A stretch of 64,000 nucleotides of DNA from Streptomyces caniscabiei (GTDB lineage Bacteria; Actinomycetota; Actinomycetes; Streptomycetales; Streptomycetaceae), in NCBI RefSeq assembly GCF_014930365.1, contig NZ_JABXWI010000003.1, positions 620,001 through 684,000 of the forward strand, in the 5' to 3' direction. The translations under genes were made by a program, and so were the position numbers. The notes beneath the pieces are model-generated. The model saw nothing but the letters and a program-made list of their open reading frames with translations. It did no database searches and had not been told where the DNA came from. Shown one piece after another: positions 27,298 through 35,626 of the stretch; the stretch's first letter is position 1, and each line of letters opens with the position of its first letter.

Positions 27298-28166
27298 GCT
27301 TCCCATCCTGACGAGGCCGGTAGGTTCTGGTCGGCGGCCCAGGAGGCGAGAATGCGCAGCCGGTCGTGCGCGGGGGATCCTGGGGCGGCAGTCCAGACCG
27401 TCATGTACTGGTCGGGGTCGGTGTTGGCGGTGAGGGTGTCGCGGTCGAGGGTGACCTCTCCCACGACCGGATGGATCAGAGTCTTCGTGCCCACGGTGCG
27501 GGCGGCGACGCGGTAATTGCCCCACCACCGAGCGAACTCCTGGTCGCGCAGGGACAGTTCACCAACCAGGGCGATCAGACGGGGGTCCTCGGGGTACTTC
27601 GCCGCCTCCATCCGCAGCTGCGCAACGGTGACCTGTGCAGCTGTCTTCCAGTCGGCGTACAGGGTGCGCATCGCCGGCTCGGTGAACAGGATCCGGGGAT
27701 AGTTGCGGTGCTTTTCCGGAATCCGGGAGAAATCCGTGACCAGCGCGGCCGCCAACGCGTTCCACGCCAAAATGTCCCCCCGCCGCCCCTGGACCATGGC
27801 GGGGACGGAGGTGAGGTCCTCCAGCACCCGCTGCAGTTGCGGCTGGACCTTCTGCCTGCCGTGGCGTCGGGTGCGAAGGGTGGTCCTGCCCGCGAGCTGG
27901 AAGAGGTAGCCGCGTTCGTCGTCGTCCAGGTGGAGGACACGGGCGATGGTGTCCAGCACGGGCGCGGACGCCTGCATGCGGCCCTGCTCTATCCGGGTGT
28001 AGTAGTCGGTGCTGATGGAGGCGAGCTGGGCGACCTCCTCACGGCGCAGTCCTTCGACCCGGCGGGGCCTGCTGGTCGACGGAAGCCCGACGGTGGGCGG
28101 GCTCAGCTTTGAGCGGCGCTTCTTAAGGAATTCTCCCAGTTCATTCAGGGCGACATCGCTGGTCAT
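27294..28166 (-). CDS. XRE-family regulator with MmyB-like ligand domain (copy 2)
   Basis: 290 aa, upstream partner of the copy at 26428. HTH: FLKKRRSKL then RREEVAQLASISTDYYTRIE. Ligand domain: GRRGDILAWNALAAALVTDF and RTLYADWKTAAQ. Differences from copy 1 cluster around residues 20-32, 85-92 and 145-165, suggesting that ligand or partner recognition has diverged while the HTH is conserved. It is divergent from the alcohol dehydrogenase gene, and element B lies 38 bp from its start, so autoregulation plus control of the operon is likely. Confidence 0.9.
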   Translation of the reverse strand: MTSDVALNELGEFLKKRRSKLSPPTVGLPSTSRPRRVEGLRREEVAQLASISTDYYTRIEQGRMQASAPVLDTIARVLHLDDDERGYLFQLAGRTTLRTRRHGRQKVQPQLQRVLEDLTSVPAMVQGRRGDILAWNALAAALVTDFSRIPEKHRNYPRILFTEPAMRTLYADWKTAAQVTVAQLRMEAAKYPEDPRLIALVGELSLRDQEFARWWGNYRVAARTVGTKTLIHPVVGEVTLDRDTLTANTDPDQYMTVWTAAPGSPAHDRLRILASWAADQNLPASSGWEA

Positions 28167-28203
28167 GCTTCCCAGCATTACATCGATCGCACCTGAGGAA
28201 GGG

Positions 28204-28287
28204 GGGAGAATTTCCTCCCTGGATGTTCCTCTCCCCGGATAGATTCCTCCGCTTCTCGCGTCCGCCCTCGCGTGTGAGGCTCGATCG
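28204..28287 (+). promoter_or_regulatory. Shared promoter element B (two boxes)
   Basis: Distal dyad GGGAGAATTTCCTCCC (28204-28219), proximal box GGATAGATTCCTCC ending at 28250, then GTGTGAGGCTCG from 28272. It aligns without gaps over about 85 bp to element A (23569) and over its proximal part to element C (24964). It lies in the divergent space between the XRE pair and the alcohol dehydrogenase gene. GAGGCT (28276-28281) may be the -10. Confidence 0.72.
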
Positions 28288-28349
28288 TGAGCAGCCATTT
28301 CTGACGCCGGCTGCGGCATACAGACCCTCGTATCGAAGGAAGCACCCCC

Positions 28350-29366
28350 ATGCGCGGAGCAGTCATTCACGCCCCCGGCGATGTGCGCCTCGAGAACCTC
28401 GAAGACCCGAAGATCAACCGGCCGACCGACGCGGTGATCCGCACGGTCGCCACGTGCGTGTGCGGCTCGGACCTGTGGCCCTACCGTGGCGCGGAGCCGC
28501 TGGACGAGCCCCATCCGATGGGGCACGAGTACGTCGGCATCGTCGAGGAGGTGGGCAGCGAGGTCACCAACGTCAGGCCGGGTCAGTTCGTGGTCGGCTC
28601 CTTCGCCACCTCGGACAACACCTGCGCGAACTGCCGTAACGGCTGGCAGTCCTCCTGCCTGAACCGGGAGTTCATGAGTACCTGCCAGGCCGAGTACGTC
28701 CGCATCCCCAACGCGCACGGCACTCTGGTCGCTACCGGCGAGCACCCGGACGGCGAGGCGGTGCCTGGCCTGCTCGCCGTCTCCGACGTGATGGGCACCG
28801 GCTGGTACGCCGCCCTCGCCGCCGAGGTCAAGCCCGGCGTCACCGCCGTTGTCGTCGGAGACGGCGCGGTCGGCCTGTGTGGAGTCATCGCCGCCAGGGA
28901 ACTGGGAGCCGAGCGGATCATCGCGATGAGCCGCCACGCCTCCCGGCAGAAGCTGGCCCTCGAATTCGGCGCCACCGACATCATCAGCGAACGCGGCGAC
29001 GAAGGCATCGCCCGCGTCAAGGACCTCACCGGCGGCATCGGCGCTGACTCCGTGCTGGAGTGCGTCGGCACCGCCGAGTCCATGCGGCAGGCCCTGCACT
29101 CGACCCGGCCCGGCGGCAACGTCGGCTTCGTCGGCGTCCCGCACGAGGTCGCCGTGGACGGCCAGGAGCTGTTCTTCTCCCAGGTCGGCCTGCGCGGCGG
29201 CCCCGCCCCCGTGCGCCGCTACCTGCCCGACCTGATCGACCGTGTCCTGACCGGCCGGATCAACCCGGGCAAGGTCTTCGACCTCACCCTGCCCCTGGAC
29301 CAGGTCGCCGAGGGCTACCGGGCCATGGACGAACGCCGCGCGATCAAGACCCTCCTCAAGCCCTGA
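28350..29366 (+). CDS. Zinc-dependent alcohol dehydrogenase (MDR family)
   Basis: 338 aa. Catalytic zinc ligands are seen in TCVCGSDLWPYRG (Cys) and GHEYVGIVEEVG (His-Glu). The structural lobe reads DNTCANCRNGWQSSC, with three rather than four cysteines. The NAD(P) motif is VVVGDGAVGLCGVIAA. It is the first gene of an eight-gene run in the same direction with small gaps, headed by element B. Family: threonine/glutathione-independent formaldehyde-type dehydrogenases; substrate unknown. Confidence 0.9.
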   Translation: MRGAVIHAPGDVRLENLEDPKINRPTDAVIRTVATCVCGSDLWPYRGAEPLDEPHPMGHEYVGIVEEVGSEVTNVRPGQFVVGSFATSDNTCANCRNGWQSSCLNREFMSTCQAEYVRIPNAHGTLVATGEHPDGEAVPGLLAVSDVMGTGWYAALAAEVKPGVTAVVVGDGAVGLCGVIAARELGAERIIAMSRHASRQKLALEFGATDIISERGDEGIARVKDLTGGIGADSVLECVGTAESMRQALHSTRPGGNVGFVGVPHEVAVDGQELFFSQVGLRGGPAPVRRYLPDLIDRVLTGRINPGKVFDLTLPLDQVAEGYRAMDERRAIKTLLKP

Positions 29367-29389
29367 CCCCTCCTCGGCAAGGAGCAACC

Positions 29390-29800
29390 ATGCAGATCAC
29401 CCGCAGCTCGATCGACACCGTCAAGGGTCCGGCCGATTGGTTCACCGGCGACGTTTACATCGACCCCGTCGCCGCCGCGCCGGCCCCGTCCCGGGTCACC
29501 GCGTCCCTGGTGCACTTCATGCCCGGCGCCCGCACTCACTGGCACCGCCACCCCCTGGGGCAGACCGTCTTCGTCACCGAGGGCGTCGGCCTGTGCCAGC
29601 GCCGCGGCGGACCGGTGGAAGTCATCCGGCCCGGCGACCGCGTCCTGTTCGAAGCCGACGAGGAGCACTGGCACGGCGCCGCCTCGAACCGGCTGATGGT
29701 CCACCTGGCCATCAACGAGGGCGACGACACCCACGACGTCGTGCACTGGCTGAACCCCGTCACTGACGAGGAATACACCGCCGCCCCGCCCACCGGCTGA
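29390..29800 (+). CDS. Small cupin-domain protein
   Basis: 136 aa single beta-barrel. Metal-ligand motif HWHRHPLGQ, with a second histidine pair in EEHWHGAASN, and the glycine turn GDRVLFEADEEHW. AAGGAG lies 6 bp before ATG and only 23 bp separate it from the dehydrogenase, so they are co-transcribed. Small cupins of this shape are often paired with SDRs and dehydrogenases in stress or detoxification operons; the reaction is unknown. Confidence 0.86.
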   Translation: MQITRSSIDTVKGPADWFTGDVYIDPVAAAPAPSRVTASLVHFMPGARTHWHRHPLGQTVFVTEGVGLCQRRGGPVEVIRPGDRVLFEADEEHWHGAASNRLMVHLAINEGDDTHDVVHWLNPVTDEEYTAAPPTG

Positions 29801-29876
29801 ACCCGGGCGCACACACCTCTTTCCCGGGCCTTGATGCGCGGCCCGCCCCCTAGTCACGTCGTTGAGGAGAACTCTT

Positions 29877-30542
29877 GTGACCACCTTCGCCCTCATCGGT
29901 GCCGGACCCGGCCTCGGGCTCGCCACAGCCCGCCGCTTCGGCGCCGCCGGCCACCGCGTCGCCCTCATCGCCCGTAACCCCCAGCGCCTGGACGACCTGA
30001 CAGCCGAGCTGACGCGTGACGGCATCGAGGCCCGCGGCTTCGCCGCCGATGTCCTCGACATCGAGGCCCTGACCGCGGCCCTGTACGCGGCCGGTGCCTC
30101 GCTGGGGCCCGTCGAGATCCTCCAGTACAGCCCCGTGCCCCGCGCCGACTTCATGAAGCCGGTCCTGGACACCGGCGCCGACGACCTCGACGCGCCCCTC
30201 GCCTTCTCCGTCAAGGGCCCGGTCACCGCGGTGAATGCCGTCCTGCCTGGCATGCGCGAACTCGGCCGCGGCACCGTGCTGTTCGTCAACGGCTCCAGTG
30301 CCGTTCGCCCCAATCCGAACGTCGCCGGCACCTCGGTCGCTTTCGCTGCCGAGAGCGCGTACGCCCGCATGCTCCACGACACGCTCGCCCCGCAGAACGT
30401 CCATGTCGCCCAGCTGATCGTGCCGGGCGCCATCCGGCCCGACGCCGAACACAGCAGCCCCGACGCCCTGGCCCGGCGCCTGTACGACATGCACACCGGG
30501 CGTGACGGCTTCCGCCATTACTCCGAGCCCCTTCCCAAGTGA
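29877..30542 (+). CDS. Short-chain dehydrogenase-like protein lacking the catalytic Tyr/Lys
   Basis: 221 aa Rossmann protein. The nucleotide loop LIGAGPGLGLATARRF fits the SDR TGxxxGxG pattern and IARNPQRLDDLTAEL suggests NADP binding. After VLFVNGSSAVRP, the place where SDRs have YxxxK reads FAAES in SVAFAAESAYARML, so the usual Tyr and Lys seem replaced. It may therefore bind a dinucleotide without classical SDR chemistry. GTG start has GAGGAG 8 bp upstream. Confidence 0.82.
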   Translation: MTTFALIGAGPGLGLATARRFGAAGHRVALIARNPQRLDDLTAELTRDGIEARGFAADVLDIEALTAALYAAGASLGPVEILQYSPVPRADFMKPVLDTGADDLDAPLAFSVKGPVTAVNAVLPGMRELGRGTVLFVNGSSAVRPNPNVAGTSVAFAAESAYARMLHDTLAPQNVHVAQLIVPGAIRPDAEHSSPDALARRLYDMHTGRDGFRHYSEPLPK

Positions 30543-30553
30543 GACCCCAGAGC

Positions 30554-31093
30554 ATGCCCATGAACTCCGCCGCCCGCCGCGCCCTGGTCCGCGCCGTCCC
30601 GGCAACCGCTCTCCTGCTGGCCGTGACCGCCTGCACCAGTGACTCATCAGGGGTCACTCCGGCTTCCGCGTCCAGCTCGTCGGCGTCTTCGGGGCGGCAG
30701 CAGGCATCGACATCCGCCGCACCCAGCGCATCAGCCGAGAGGAATACCGCCATGGCCATCCGGGTCACCATCGACGGCCGGCCCGTCGACGCCACCCTGA
30801 ACGACAGCCCTGCCGCCCGCGACTTCGCCGACCTGCTCCCGCTCACCCTGGATCTGGAGGACTTCCACCAGACGGAGCGGATCGCGGACCTGCCGCGCAG
30901 GCTGACTACGTCCGGCGCCCCGGACCCAGCCGTGCCCCGGGCCGGTGACCTGGCCTACTACGCACCCTGGGGCAACCTGGCTCTCTACTACCGCGACGGC
31001 GCCTCCGCCTCCCCAGACCTGCTCATCCTTGGCCACATCGACGCCGACGGGCTCGGCACAGCCGACCGAATCACCATCGAATCCGCTTCCTGA
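30554..31093 (+). CDS. Cyclophilin-like-fold lipoprotein
   Basis: 179 aa. The N-terminal signal RALVRAVPATALLLAVTAC has a lipobox (VTAC), then a Ser/Ala-rich linker to about residue 65. The folded part reads AIRVTIDGRPVDATLNDSPA, FADLLPLTLDLEDFHQTE, GDLAYYAPWGNLALYYRD and LGHIDADG, the cyclophilin-like domain often seen next to SDRs and MFS genes. It is probably anchored outside the membrane. It starts 11 bp after the SDR stop. Function unknown. Confidence 0.84.
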   Translation: MPMNSAARRALVRAVPATALLLAVTACTSDSSGVTPASASSSSASSGRQQASTSAAPSASAERNTAMAIRVTIDGRPVDATLNDSPAARDFADLLPLTLDLEDFHQTERIADLPRRLTTSGAPDPAVPRAGDLAYYAPWGNLALYYRDGASASPDLLILGHIDADGLGTADRITIESAS

Positions 31094-31198
31094 CCTTTGG
31101 CAGCCAGGTGGCCGCCTCAATCAACCCCGACGGCCTCCCCGTCCCCGTGGCCTGACCGCACCCCCTTCTGCCATTCCGCTCAAGGAGAGTCCACCCGT

Positions 31199-32455
31199 AT
31201 GCCTTCCACATCCGGGACCACCCCCGGCAAGCTCCCCTTCGTCGTCTGGGTGCTCGCAGCCGGTACGTTCCTGATGGGCACCACTGAGTTCGTCATCGCC
31301 GGACTGCTGCCCGAACTGTCCACCGGCCTCGGTGTGAGCACCTCACAGGCCGGGCTGCTGATCACTGCCTTCGCCGTCGGCATGATCATCGGGGCGCCGA
31401 CCATGGCCCTGGCCACCCTGCGCCTTCCCCAGCGCCAGACGCTGATCCTGGCCCTGTCCGTCTTCAGCCTCGGCCACGTGGTGGCGGCCCTGAGCACATC
31501 CTTCACCGTCGTCCTCGCCGCCCGCGTCGTCACCGCGCTGGCCACCGGAGCGTTCTGGTCCGTCGGCTTTGTCGTCGCCACCACCGCCGCAGGCCCGCAG
31601 AGGGCCACCCGCGCGACCGGTGTCATGATCGGCGGGCTGACCCTGGCCAACGTCGTCGGCGTCCCGATCGGCTCCTTCGCCGGCCAGTTCGTCGGCTGGC
31701 GCGGCCCGTTCTGGGCCCTGGCCGGCCTCTCGGCGCTTGCCGCCGTCTTCATCGGCCACTTCATCCCCACCCACGAACAGCGCGCGACCGTCTCGATGCG
31801 CGCCGAGTTCGGCGCCCTGCGCCAGGGCCGGCTGTGGCTGGCGCTGAGCGCAGCCGTGTTCATCATGGGCGGTGTCCTGGCGACCTACAGCTATGTCACC
31901 CCGCTGCTGACCGACCAGGCCGGGATCCCGGCGGGCGCCGTCCCGTTCGTCCTCATCGCTTTCGGCGTCGGCGCCCTGGGCGGCACCACCACGGGTGGCC
32001 GTCTGGGTGAGCACCGTCCGATGGCCACCACCATCACCGCCGCCGCAGCCACCGCCCTGGTCCTGTTTCTGATGATCCCGCTGTCCACCAACGCGGTCAC
32101 GGCCACCATCCTGGTGTTCCTCATGGGCCTGACCGGATTCACGGTGAACCCCGTCGTCACCTCGCTGGCCATGTGCTTCGCCGGCGACGCCCCCACCCTC
32201 ACGTCCGCGCTGACCACCTCCGCCTTCAACATCGGCGTGGCCGGCGGCTCCTTCATCGCGGGTGCGGCCCTGGACTCCTCCCTCGGTCTGACCGGTCCGC
32301 CCCTGGTCGGCACGGTCATCGCCGTACTCACCCTGCTCCCACTCATCGCCCTCGCCGTCCGCGGCACCTCCGGCAGGACCCGCATCGTGGCCCAGCGCAC
32401 TGCCCCCGCCCACGCGCGCAATGACGAACCCGTGCAGACACCGTCGCATCACTGA
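31199..32455 (+). CDS. MFS drug-efflux-type transporter, Cmx/CmrA-like (copy 2)
   Basis: 418 aa, paralogue of the exporter at 25068. N-terminus LPFVVWVLAAGTFLMGTTEF, LLITAFAVGMIIGAPTMALA, LRLPQRQTLILAL. Twelve membrane segments fit. AAGGAGAG precedes ATG. It sits in the middle of the alcohol dehydrogenase operon, so export is probably coupled to the redox enzymes; substrate unknown. Confidence 0.9.
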   Translation: MPSTSGTTPGKLPFVVWVLAAGTFLMGTTEFVIAGLLPELSTGLGVSTSQAGLLITAFAVGMIIGAPTMALATLRLPQRQTLILALSVFSLGHVVAALSTSFTVVLAARVVTALATGAFWSVGFVVATTAAGPQRATRATGVMIGGLTLANVVGVPIGSFAGQFVGWRGPFWALAGLSALAAVFIGHFIPTHEQRATVSMRAEFGALRQGRLWLALSAAVFIMGGVLATYSYVTPLLTDQAGIPAGAVPFVLIAFGVGALGGTTTGGRLGEHRPMATTITAAAATALVLFLMIPLSTNAVTATILVFLMGLTGFTVNPVVTSLAMCFAGDAPTLTSALTTSAFNIGVAGGSFIAGAALDSSLGLTGPPLVGTVIAVLTLLPLIALAVRGTSGRTRIVAQRTAPAHARNDEPVQTPSHH

Positions 32456-32522
32456 GTCCGGTCGGCAGGCAACTGCCACGAGCCGACGCGAACTTTCCAC
32501 CGCACCGACGAGAGGATCCGCG

Positions 32523-33300
32523 ATGAGCTCCCACGACAAGACCTTCACCGGCAAGGTGGCCTTCGTGACCGGAGCCGCGTCCGGCATCGGCCGCGCCACC
32601 GCCCTCGGCTTCTCCCGCGCGGGAGACCCGCGTCGCGCTCGCCGACCTGTCCACGCAGGGACTCGAAGAGACCGCACGGCTCATCAAGGAAGAGGGCGGA
32701 CAGGCCCTGGCTTTGACCTGTGACGTCACCAACGAAGACCAGGTGACGTCCGCCCTGGACGACACCGTCCGAGCCTTCGGCCGCCTCGATGCCGCCTTCA
32801 ACAACGCCGGGATCGAGCAGCCGGTGAAACCCACCGTCGACGTCACCAAGGACGAATGGGACCGCGTCCTCGGCGTCAGTCTCACCGGAACGTTCCTCTG
32901 CATGAAGCACCAGATCCTGCTGATGCAACAGCAGCAGGCCGGCGCCATCGTCAATGCCTCGTCGGGCGCAGGCGTCAAGGGCTTCAAGGGCTTCAAGGGA
33001 CAGGCGGCCTATACCGCGGCCAAGCACGGCGTCATCGGCCTGACCCGTTCGGCCGCCCTGGACTACGCGGCCTCGGGCATCCGCATCAACGCCGTCTGCC
33101 CCGGCATCATCGACACCACGATGATCGAACGCTTCGCCGAGAGCACCCCCGGAGGCCGCGAAGCCCTCATCGCGGACGAGCCGATCGGGCGACTGGGCAC
33201 ACCGGAGGAGATCGCCGCCGCCGTCCTCTGGCTCTGCTCGGACGCCGCCTCCTTCGCCATCGGCCACGCCCTGGTCGTCGACGGCGGCCAAACCGTCTGA
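32523..33300 (+). pseudogene. SDR-family oxidoreductase, frameshifted
   Basis: The beginning ([20 protein letters not shown] then GFSRA) and the rest ([58 protein letters not shown]) are in different frames. The switch is at GGG 32621-32623; removing one G gives an unbroken protein of about 258 aa with all SDR motifs. So it is either a recent pseudogene or a sequencing error. GAGAGGA precedes ATG. It is strongly similar to the next SDR. Confidence 0.8.
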
Positions 33301-33531
33301 AGACGGCTGCGCCACCCGGCCTCCCGCTCCACAGGAAGAGACGGATCGCGGCCCGTCACACCTCCCCAGACACCCGACGGGCCGGCACAAGCGCAGTCCT
33401 CTCACTGACCGCGGCTCCGCCGCTGCACGGCCACCGACGCGGCCCGGCGCACAGAGCAAACGCCCGAACCTCGCCACAACCCCATGGGCGAAGACCGGGC
33501 CACCGAACAGCCCACGATGGGAGAGCACGAG

Positions 33532-34299
33532 ATGAACCCCACCTACGACTTCACCGGCCAGGTCGCCCTCGTCACCGGAGCCAGCTCTGGCATGGGCCTG
33601 GCGACCGCCCGCGCCTTCGCCGAATCCGGCGCCGCCGTCGCCCTCACCGACATCGACGAAGCCGCCCTCAACTCCGCCGCGAAAGATCTCACCGACGCCG
33701 GCCGCCAAGTCCTGGCCCTCACCTGCGACGTCAGCGACGAGAACCAGGTTGCCGCCGCGGTCGACCGCACCGTCGAGACCTTCGGCCGCCTCGACCTGGC
33801 CTACAACAACGCCGGCATCCAGATCCCGCCCAGCGACGCCGCCGAGGAACCCGCCGAACGCTTCGACCGCGTCAACGCCATCAACCTCCGCGGCGTGTGG
33901 GCCTCCATGAAACACGAGCTGCGGCACATGCGGGCCCAGGGCAGCGGAGCCATCGTCAACTGCTCCTCCCTCGGCGGCCTGGTCGGTCTCCCCGGCCGCG
34001 CCTCCTACCACGCCTCCAAACACGGCGTGATCGGCCTGACCACCAGCGCCGCCCTCGAATACGCCCCGCGCGGCATCCGCATCAACGCCGTCTGCCCGGG
34101 AACTATCGACACTCCCATGGTCAGCGACATGATCGCCAAGGGGGAACTCGACCGCGCCGACGCCGAGGCCAACCAGCCCACCAACCGGCTCGGCACCGCC
34201 GAGGAGATCGCCCAGGCCGTCCTGTGGCTGTGCAGCCCCGGAGCCGGCTTCGTCGTCGGCGTCGCCCTGCCCGTCGACGGCGGCTACGTCGCCCGATAA
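33532..34299 (+). CDS. SDR-family oxidoreductase
   Basis: 255 aa classical SDR. Cofactor loop TGASSGMGLATARAF, an acidic DIDEAAL after beta2 suggesting NAD, NNAG, catalytic YHASK in [15 protein letters not shown], and INAVCPGTIDTPM. ATG at 33532 follows GGGAGAG at a good distance; two upstream in-frame ATGs are weaker. It is paralogous to the frameshifted SDR just before it, so a tandem duplication with one copy decaying is possible. Confidence 0.9.
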   Translation: MNPTYDFTGQVALVTGASSGMGLATARAFAESGAAVALTDIDEAALNSAAKDLTDAGRQVLALTCDVSDENQVAAAVDRTVETFGRLDLAYNNAGIQIPPSDAAEEPAERFDRVNAINLRGVWASMKHELRHMRAQGSGAIVNCSSLGGLVGLPGRASYHASKHGVIGLTTSAALEYAPRGIRINAVCPGTIDTPMVSDMIAKGELDRADAEANQPTNRLGTAEEIAQAVLWLCSPGAGFVVGVALPVDGGYVAR

Positions 34300-34441
34300 G
34301 GACGAACCACGAACGGCTCAAGCAGCGGCTGACCGTCCCGGAGACGTACATCGCGCGCACAGCACGCAGCCCGCTCAACCCCGTCGTTCAACGACCGGGA
34401 CAGCGCCCAGACAGGCAAACACGCAGAAAGAAGGACAGGAA

Positions 34442-35392
34442 ATGTCACCGTCGGACGGCTACATCTTCGAACTCGACAACAACGTCACGCGCACATCGGT
34501 GACGTACAAGAACAGGTACGGGATCACCATCGCGGCCGACCTCTATCGGCCGAAGGACTTCGACGAGTCGCAGAAGCACCCGGCGATCGTCATCGGCCCG
34601 CCGTACGGCGGCGTCAAGGAGCAGGGGCCTGGGGTGTACGCCCAGGAACTGGCCAAGCGCGGATTTGTCGCTCTGGGGTTCGACCCGTCCTACAACGGCG
34701 AGAGCAGCGGTGAGCCCCGGCACATCGCCTCTCCGGAAATCTTCGCCGAGGACTTCAGCGCCGGCGTGGACTTCCTGGGCACGCTGCCCTACGTGGGCCG
34801 CGAAAGGATCGGTGCGATCGGCATCTGCGGCAGTGGAGGGTTCGCGCTGAACGCCGCGCAGGTCGACCAGCGGATCAAGGCCGTGGCGACGGCAGCCATG
34901 TACGACATCAGCGGCGTCACACGCGGCGGGTGGCAGGACACCATGAGCGACGAGGAGCGCCAGGCAGGGCTCAGCAAGCTCGCGGAGCAGCGCTGGAGTG
35001 ACGTCGACACGGGTGAGCCCGCGCTCACGCCGATCTTCCCCGACGAGATCCCGGACGGCCTGGACCCGGTGACCAGCGAATTCTTCGAGTTCTATGTCAC
35101 CGATCGTGGTCGGCATCCTCGCTCGATCGGCGGGTTCACCGTCACCAGTGGAATGTCCCACATCAACTACGGGGCGCTGCGCCACCTTCCGGACATCACT
35201 CCGCGACCGATCCTCCTCATCACCGGTGAGCACGCTCATTCCCGCTACTTCAGCGACACCGTCCACGAGCAGGCGACCGGCCCCAGGGAGCTGGTGGTGG
35301 TTCCCGGGGCGCGACACATCGACCTCTACGACCGCACCGATCTGATTCCGTTCGACGAGCTGGAGGAGTTCTTCACCAAGAACCTCGCCTGA
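34442..35392 (+). CDS. Alpha/beta hydrolase, dienelactone-hydrolase-like
   Basis: 316 aa. It starts with a beta-rich cap (SVTYKNRYGITIAADLYRP) then IVIGPPYGGVKEQG, which can form the oxyanion hole. The nucleophile elbow reads IGICGSGGFALNAA, with Cys (or the adjacent Ser) in place of the usual GxSxG. The acid and His are in LLITGEHAHSRYF and PGARHIDLYDR. This layout matches YcjY-like hydrolases. It is last in the operon; substrate unknown. Confidence 0.87.
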   Translation: MSPSDGYIFELDNNVTRTSVTYKNRYGITIAADLYRPKDFDESQKHPAIVIGPPYGGVKEQGPGVYAQELAKRGFVALGFDPSYNGESSGEPRHIASPEIFAEDFSAGVDFLGTLPYVGRERIGAIGICGSGGFALNAAQVDQRIKAVATAAMYDISGVTRGGWQDTMSDEERQAGLSKLAEQRWSDVDTGEPALTPIFPDEIPDGLDPVTSEFFEFYVTDRGRHPRSIGGFTVTSGMSHINYGALRHLPDITPRPILLITGEHAHSRYFSDTVHEQATGPRELVVVPGARHIDLYDRTDLIPFDELEEFFTKNLA

Positions 35393-35626
35393 TCACCGAA
35401 CCGCGGGGATCGCCGCAGGTTTCGGCCGTCAGGCATCGCCGACGGGCCGGACCAACGCTGTCGGCACGGCGACGGCCGCACCCCCTCGTACCACTGTGCT
35501 CGCGCTGGTGCCTGCCACCCAACTCGACGACTACGACCATTTGTCGCTCGGTGACGAGACCGGGAGGGGCGGCGAATCCGCACGAAATGAAGCCCCGAAA
35601 TGAGATTGCCGAAAGAGAGTCCGTCC

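Noticed and set aside
28350..35392. Natural-product biosynthetic cluster
   Set aside because: Dehydrogenases, SDRs and exporters are present, but there is no core synthase, terpene cyclase, NRPS/PKS or precursor peptide. A detoxification or catabolic operon fits better.
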